The position numbers and the translations under genes are program-made. From Desulfurococcales archaeon (GTDB taxonomy: Archaea > Thermoproteota > Thermoprotei_A > Sulfolobales > WANQ01): a stretch of 7,897 bases of DNA. The notes beneath the pieces are model-generated. The model had not been told where the DNA came from, made no database searches, and saw only the letters and a program-made list of their open reading frames with translations. The stretch is taken from positions 1-7,897 of the forward strand of contig JALUDQ010000233.1 of the NCBI GenBank assembly GCA_027043985.1. The letters are read 5' to 3'. Each line of letters begins with the position of its first letter. Within the stretch, counting starts at the first letter, position 1. Of the stretch, positions 5,943 through 7,897 are shown piece by piece.

Positions 5943-7130
5943 GTGAGTAAGAACAAGTACCTAGTAGAAATACCAGTAGGCCCCCAACACCCGGCTCTCC
6001 ACGAACCTATATCTCTAAGGCTTAAGGTTGAGGGAGAACGCGTCGTCCAAGTAGACGTTGTTGCGGGATATAATCATCGTGGAGTAGAATGGCTTGCTGA
6101 GAGAAAGACTTTCTACCAAGACCTATTCCTTGTTGCCCGTACATGTGGTATCTGCAATGCGGTCCACGGTGCATCCTATGTACAAGCTGTAGAAGATCTT
6201 GCTGGTATAGAGGTTCCCCCTAGAGCAAGGTATCTGAGAGCTCTCGTAATGGAGTTGGAGAGAATTCACAGTCATATTTTAGTCTTAGCAGTAATGGCTG
6301 AAGTAATAGGGTTTGAGAGCTTATTTATGCTTATGATGCGTGATAGAGAAAGAGTCATGTACTTAAAGGAACTCGTCACGGGTAATAGGGTTCACGCAGA
6401 CTACATGTTTATTGGTGGTGTGAGAAGAGATCTTCCAAGCGAGAAAATAGATAAGATAAAAAAGAACATAGACTACATTGAGGAGAGAATGAAAGAATAC
6501 AAGAAAATATGGAGCGAAGACCCAATAATTCTAAAGAGAACCCAGGAAGTAGGTGTAGCTTCAAAGTCTCAAGCCCTAGCTCATAGCCTTGTGGGACCAG
6601 TAGCACGTGGCTCTAATGTTAAATCAGATATAAGGTATATAGACCCCTATGATGCCTACGATGAAATACCATTCAATGTGATAACAAGAGATGAGGGGGA
6701 TAGCTGGGCCCGCATGATGGTCCGTATTGACGAGGTCTTTGAAAGTATATCAATTATAAGGTATATCCTAGAACACTTACCCTCAGGCCCGATAATACCA
6801 TGGAAGAATATTAAGTTGGCTCCAAGGAAGTTCCCCAAGGGTGAAGGAATAGGAAGGGTTGAAGCTCCACGAGGAGAGCTACTATATCATGTTTTTAGTG
6901 ATGGTTCGATGAAGCCCTATAGAGTTAAGATAAGGACGCCAAGTGTTTTAAATATACATAATGGTGTATTCATGATGCTTGATCAGCATATAGCTGATAT
7001 ACCAGTAATATTCGTTAGCTTTGATCCCTGTATCTCATGTACTGAGAGAGTTACAGTCATAGATTTGAAGACAAATGAGAAGAAACTTATTCCGTGGAGG
7101 AAGCTCGTAAAAGAGAAGCCGCTGGGGTGA
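5943..7130 (+). CDS. [NiFe]-hydrogenase group 4 large subunit, NuoD/MbhL/MbxL type, all four Ni ligands present
   Basis: This 395-residue protein is the catalytic large subunit, expected to carry the [NiFe] or related centre next to the J-type subunit's cluster. The N-terminal L1 motif is ARTCGICNAVH (C68, C71) and the C-terminal L2 motif is FDPCISCTER (C363, C366), so all four metal-binding cysteines of a hydrogenase are kept; complex I NuoD has lost them. Other family blocks are GPQHPALHEP (13-22), the AGYNHRGVEWLAE segment (41-53) and ELERIHSH (105-112). About 26 residues follow the L2 motif. Start is GTG 5943, set by GAGGTGATC at 5928-5936; GTG 5931 would add four residues. Function as H2-evolving hydrogenase is plausible, but gene order resembles sulfur-reducing MBX/MBS complexes, so the electron acceptor remains open. 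Confidence 0.92.
   Translation: MSKNKYLVEIPVGPQHPALHEPISLRLKVEGERVVQVDVVAGYNHRGVEWLAERKTFYQDLFLVARTCGICNAVHGASYVQAVEDLAGIEVPPRARYLRALVMELERIHSHILVLAVMAEVIGFESLFMLMMRDRERVMYLKELVTGNRVHADYMFIGGVRRDLPSEKIDKIKKNIDYIEERMKEYKKIWSEDPIILKRTQEVGVASKSQALAHSLVGPVARGSNVKSDIRYIDPYDAYDEIPFNVITRDEGDSWARMMVRIDEVFESISIIRYILEHLPSGPIIPWKNIKLAPRKFPKGEGIGRVEAPRGELLYHVFSDGSMKPYRVKIRTPSVLNIHNGVFMMLDQHIADIPVIFVSFDPCISCTERVTVIDLKTNEKKLIPWRKLVKEKPLG
7124..7130 (+). promoter_or_regulatory. Shine-Dalgarno of the ferredoxin subunit gene, containing the upstream stop
   Basis: GGGGTGA lies eight bases before the in-frame TTG at 7139 and ends in the TGA stop of the large-subunit gene. It supports TTG 7139 as start, although GTG 7127 (GTGA overlap) and GTG 7094 are also in frame. 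Confidence 0.5.
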
Positions 7131-7138
7131 ATAATGCT

Positions 7139-7549
7139 TTGAGCTTGCCTAAACTCTTGGGTAAAACTCTTAGAAATCTATTTAAGAAGCCGTCAACGGT
7201 TATGGCTCCGCCAAGAGAGATTAAACCAGCTGAAGGATATAGGGGTATTCATAGGGTCAACTATGATAAATGTATATCTTGTAGTCTCTGTGCTATTGAG
7301 TGTCCCGCTTTAGCGATAAAGATGGTAACAATACCGGAGACAAAGAAGAGGTATCCGGAGATAGATTATGGGAAATGCATTTTCTGCTATCGTTGCGTAG
7401 AAGTATGCCCGGTTAACGCCTATGAAGTATCTATAGAGAAACCAGCACCAGAAACCAAGCCCGTTATAGTTAAGGAGACTCCCCTAGAATGGTATAAGTC
7501 TAAGAAGAGCCAGCAGACTTCTTCGACTCAGCAATCTCCTCAGAAGTAG
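7139..7549 (+). CDS. 2[4Fe-4S] ferredoxin-type subunit, NuoI/MbhN/MbxN type
   Basis: This 136-residue subunit would carry the two [4Fe-4S] clusters that take electrons from ferredoxin and pass them to the J-type subunit. The ligands are C45, C48, C51 and C55 in CISCSLCAIECP, and C80, C83, C86 and C90 in CIFCYRCVEVCP. With TTG 7139 the N-terminus reads MSLPKLLGKTLRNLFKKPST, which resembles the usual opening of this subunit (a basic NLFKKPxT segment) and is preceded by GGGGTGA at 7124-7130. GTG 7127 adds four residues and GTG 7094 adds fifteen. The C-terminal tail is Ser/Gln/Lys-rich low complexity and overlaps the convergent NfeD gene by 50 bp. No NuoH/MbhM gene separates it from the large subunit. 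Identity is firm; the exact start is not. Confidence 0.88.
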   Translation: MSLPKLLGKTLRNLFKKPSTVMAPPREIKPAEGYRGIHRVNYDKCISCSLCAIECPALAIKMVTIPETKKRYPEIDYGKCIFCYRCVEVCPVNAYEVSIEKPAPETKPVIVKETPLEWYKSKKSQQTSSTQQSPQK

Positions 7550-7897
7550 CCTTTCTAACAACTAGTAGTCTGCCCTTTCTGCCCACTACTACGACGTATT
7601 CATCTGGTTTTATCTCGTCCTTGCTTTCAGCCATCCAGTATTCTCCTTCAACTATAACAAAACCTTGTCTCCCAGGACCTAATGGATCTAGTGCTCTACC
7701 GATTTTGCCCTCTAAGACCCATAATTGTGTCCTCTTTCTCTTAGCCTTAATCACCTTATATAATATGAATGCCGTTAAACCGCCTAAGAATAGGCCAAGC
7801 GATATACCTGTAATTAGAATCGTCTGGTAATATTCTTCTGGGTTACCGACAAACCATCCGGGAACTCCTAGAGGTAGTAGTATGAATCCTATGGCTA
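7500..7897 (-). CDS. NfeD-like membrane protein, C-terminal part (5' end beyond window)
   Basis: The reading frame is open from the window edge to the TAG at 7500-7502 and gives 131 residues. It begins inside a hydrophobic segment (AIGFILLPLGVPGW), has a clear transmembrane helix (TILITGISLGLFLGGLTAFILY) and a basic KVIKAKRKRT stop-transfer stretch. A soluble OB-fold domain of the NfeD C-terminal type follows: GKIGRALDPLGPG, FVIVEGEYWMAES, and VVVVGRKGRLLVVRK. NfeD proteins are membrane partners of stomatin/slipin (SPFH) proteins; whether this is the long protease-fused or the short form cannot be told from the fragment. A GTG at 7754 is an internal codon, not the start, because it would remove the membrane helix. 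The gene converges on the hydrogenase operon and overlaps its last gene by 50 bp. Confidence 0.82.
   Translation of the reverse strand, partial: AIGFILLPLGVPGWFVGNPEEYYQTILITGISLGLFLGGLTAFILYKVIKAKRKRTQLWVLEGKIGRALDPLGPGRQGFVIVEGEYWMAESKDEIKPDEYVVVVGRKGRLLVVRKATSEEIAESKKSAGSS

Noticed and set aside
7621..7830. Plus-strand frame of 69 codons
   Set aside because: Antisense to the NfeD gene, whose frame is open through the window end and has a recognisable membrane helix and OB-fold.
1..7897. tRNA or rRNA genes, CRISPR arrays, insertion sequences, prophage
   Set aside because: I found no T-loop consensus with cloverleaf context, no regularly spaced repeats, no transposase-like protein and no integrase or terminal repeats.

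Overview
The window looks like the chromosome of a hyperthermophilic crenarchaeon, most likely of the Desulfurococcales type. The evidence is a stand-alone ribosomal protein L13e (in archaea largely a crenarchaeal/korarchaeal protein), a TtuA/Ncs6 tRNA thiolase, a separate methionyl-tRNA synthetase beta (OB-fold) subunit, archaeal orphan families (DUF211, DUF763), Arg codons that are mostly AGA/AGG, A/T-rich TATA-type promoters, and strong GGTGA-type ribosome binding sites with many GTG starts. The species cannot be named from the sequence alone. Genes are densely packed, with short overlaps on both the same and opposite strands.

Layout. Positions 1-180 are the 3' end of an unidentified gene, convergent with L13e (192-440, minus). 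A divergent promoter region (441-583) leads to a two-gene plus-strand operon: DUF211 (584-877), then a TtuA/Ncs6-type tRNA 2-thiolation enzyme (874-1836). This is convergent, with an 8 bp gap, with the MetRS-beta-like tRNA-binding protein (1845-2201, minus). A 270 bp non-coding stretch (2202-2471) holds an imperfect direct repeat and a 12 bp palindrome. DUF763 (2472-3653, plus) overlaps by 6 bp the end of a SplB-like radical SAM protein (3648-4826, minus). A second divergent promoter region (4827-4981) precedes the main system.

The main system is a four-gene operon (4982-7549) encoding the complete peripheral arm of a group 4 [NiFe]-hydrogenase / complex I-like respiratory enzyme: a NuoB/MbhJ-like Fe-S subunit, a NuoC/MbhK-like subunit, a NuoD/MbhL-like large subunit that keeps both CxxC nickel-binding motifs, and a NuoI/MbhN-like 2[4Fe-4S] ferredoxin. 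The electron path would run from reduced ferredoxin through the two clusters of the N subunit and the J-subunit cluster to the active site at the J/L interface. No membrane subunit is present: no NuoH/MbhM, no antiporter-like or Mrp-like subunits. The operon is bounded upstream by a divergent gene and downstream by a convergent NfeD gene (7500-7897, minus, partial) whose end overlaps the ferredoxin gene by 50 bp. The membrane arm must therefore be encoded elsewhere or be absent. J-K-L-N contiguity is closer to my recollection of MBX/MBS gene order than of MBH, while the four intact cysteines are hydrogenase-like. This mixed signature is the most interesting point in the window.

The rest is mostly translation and tRNA biology (L13e, TtuA/Ncs6, MetRS-beta) interleaved with orphan archaeal families. 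I found no tRNA, rRNA, CRISPR array, transposon or prophage signature.
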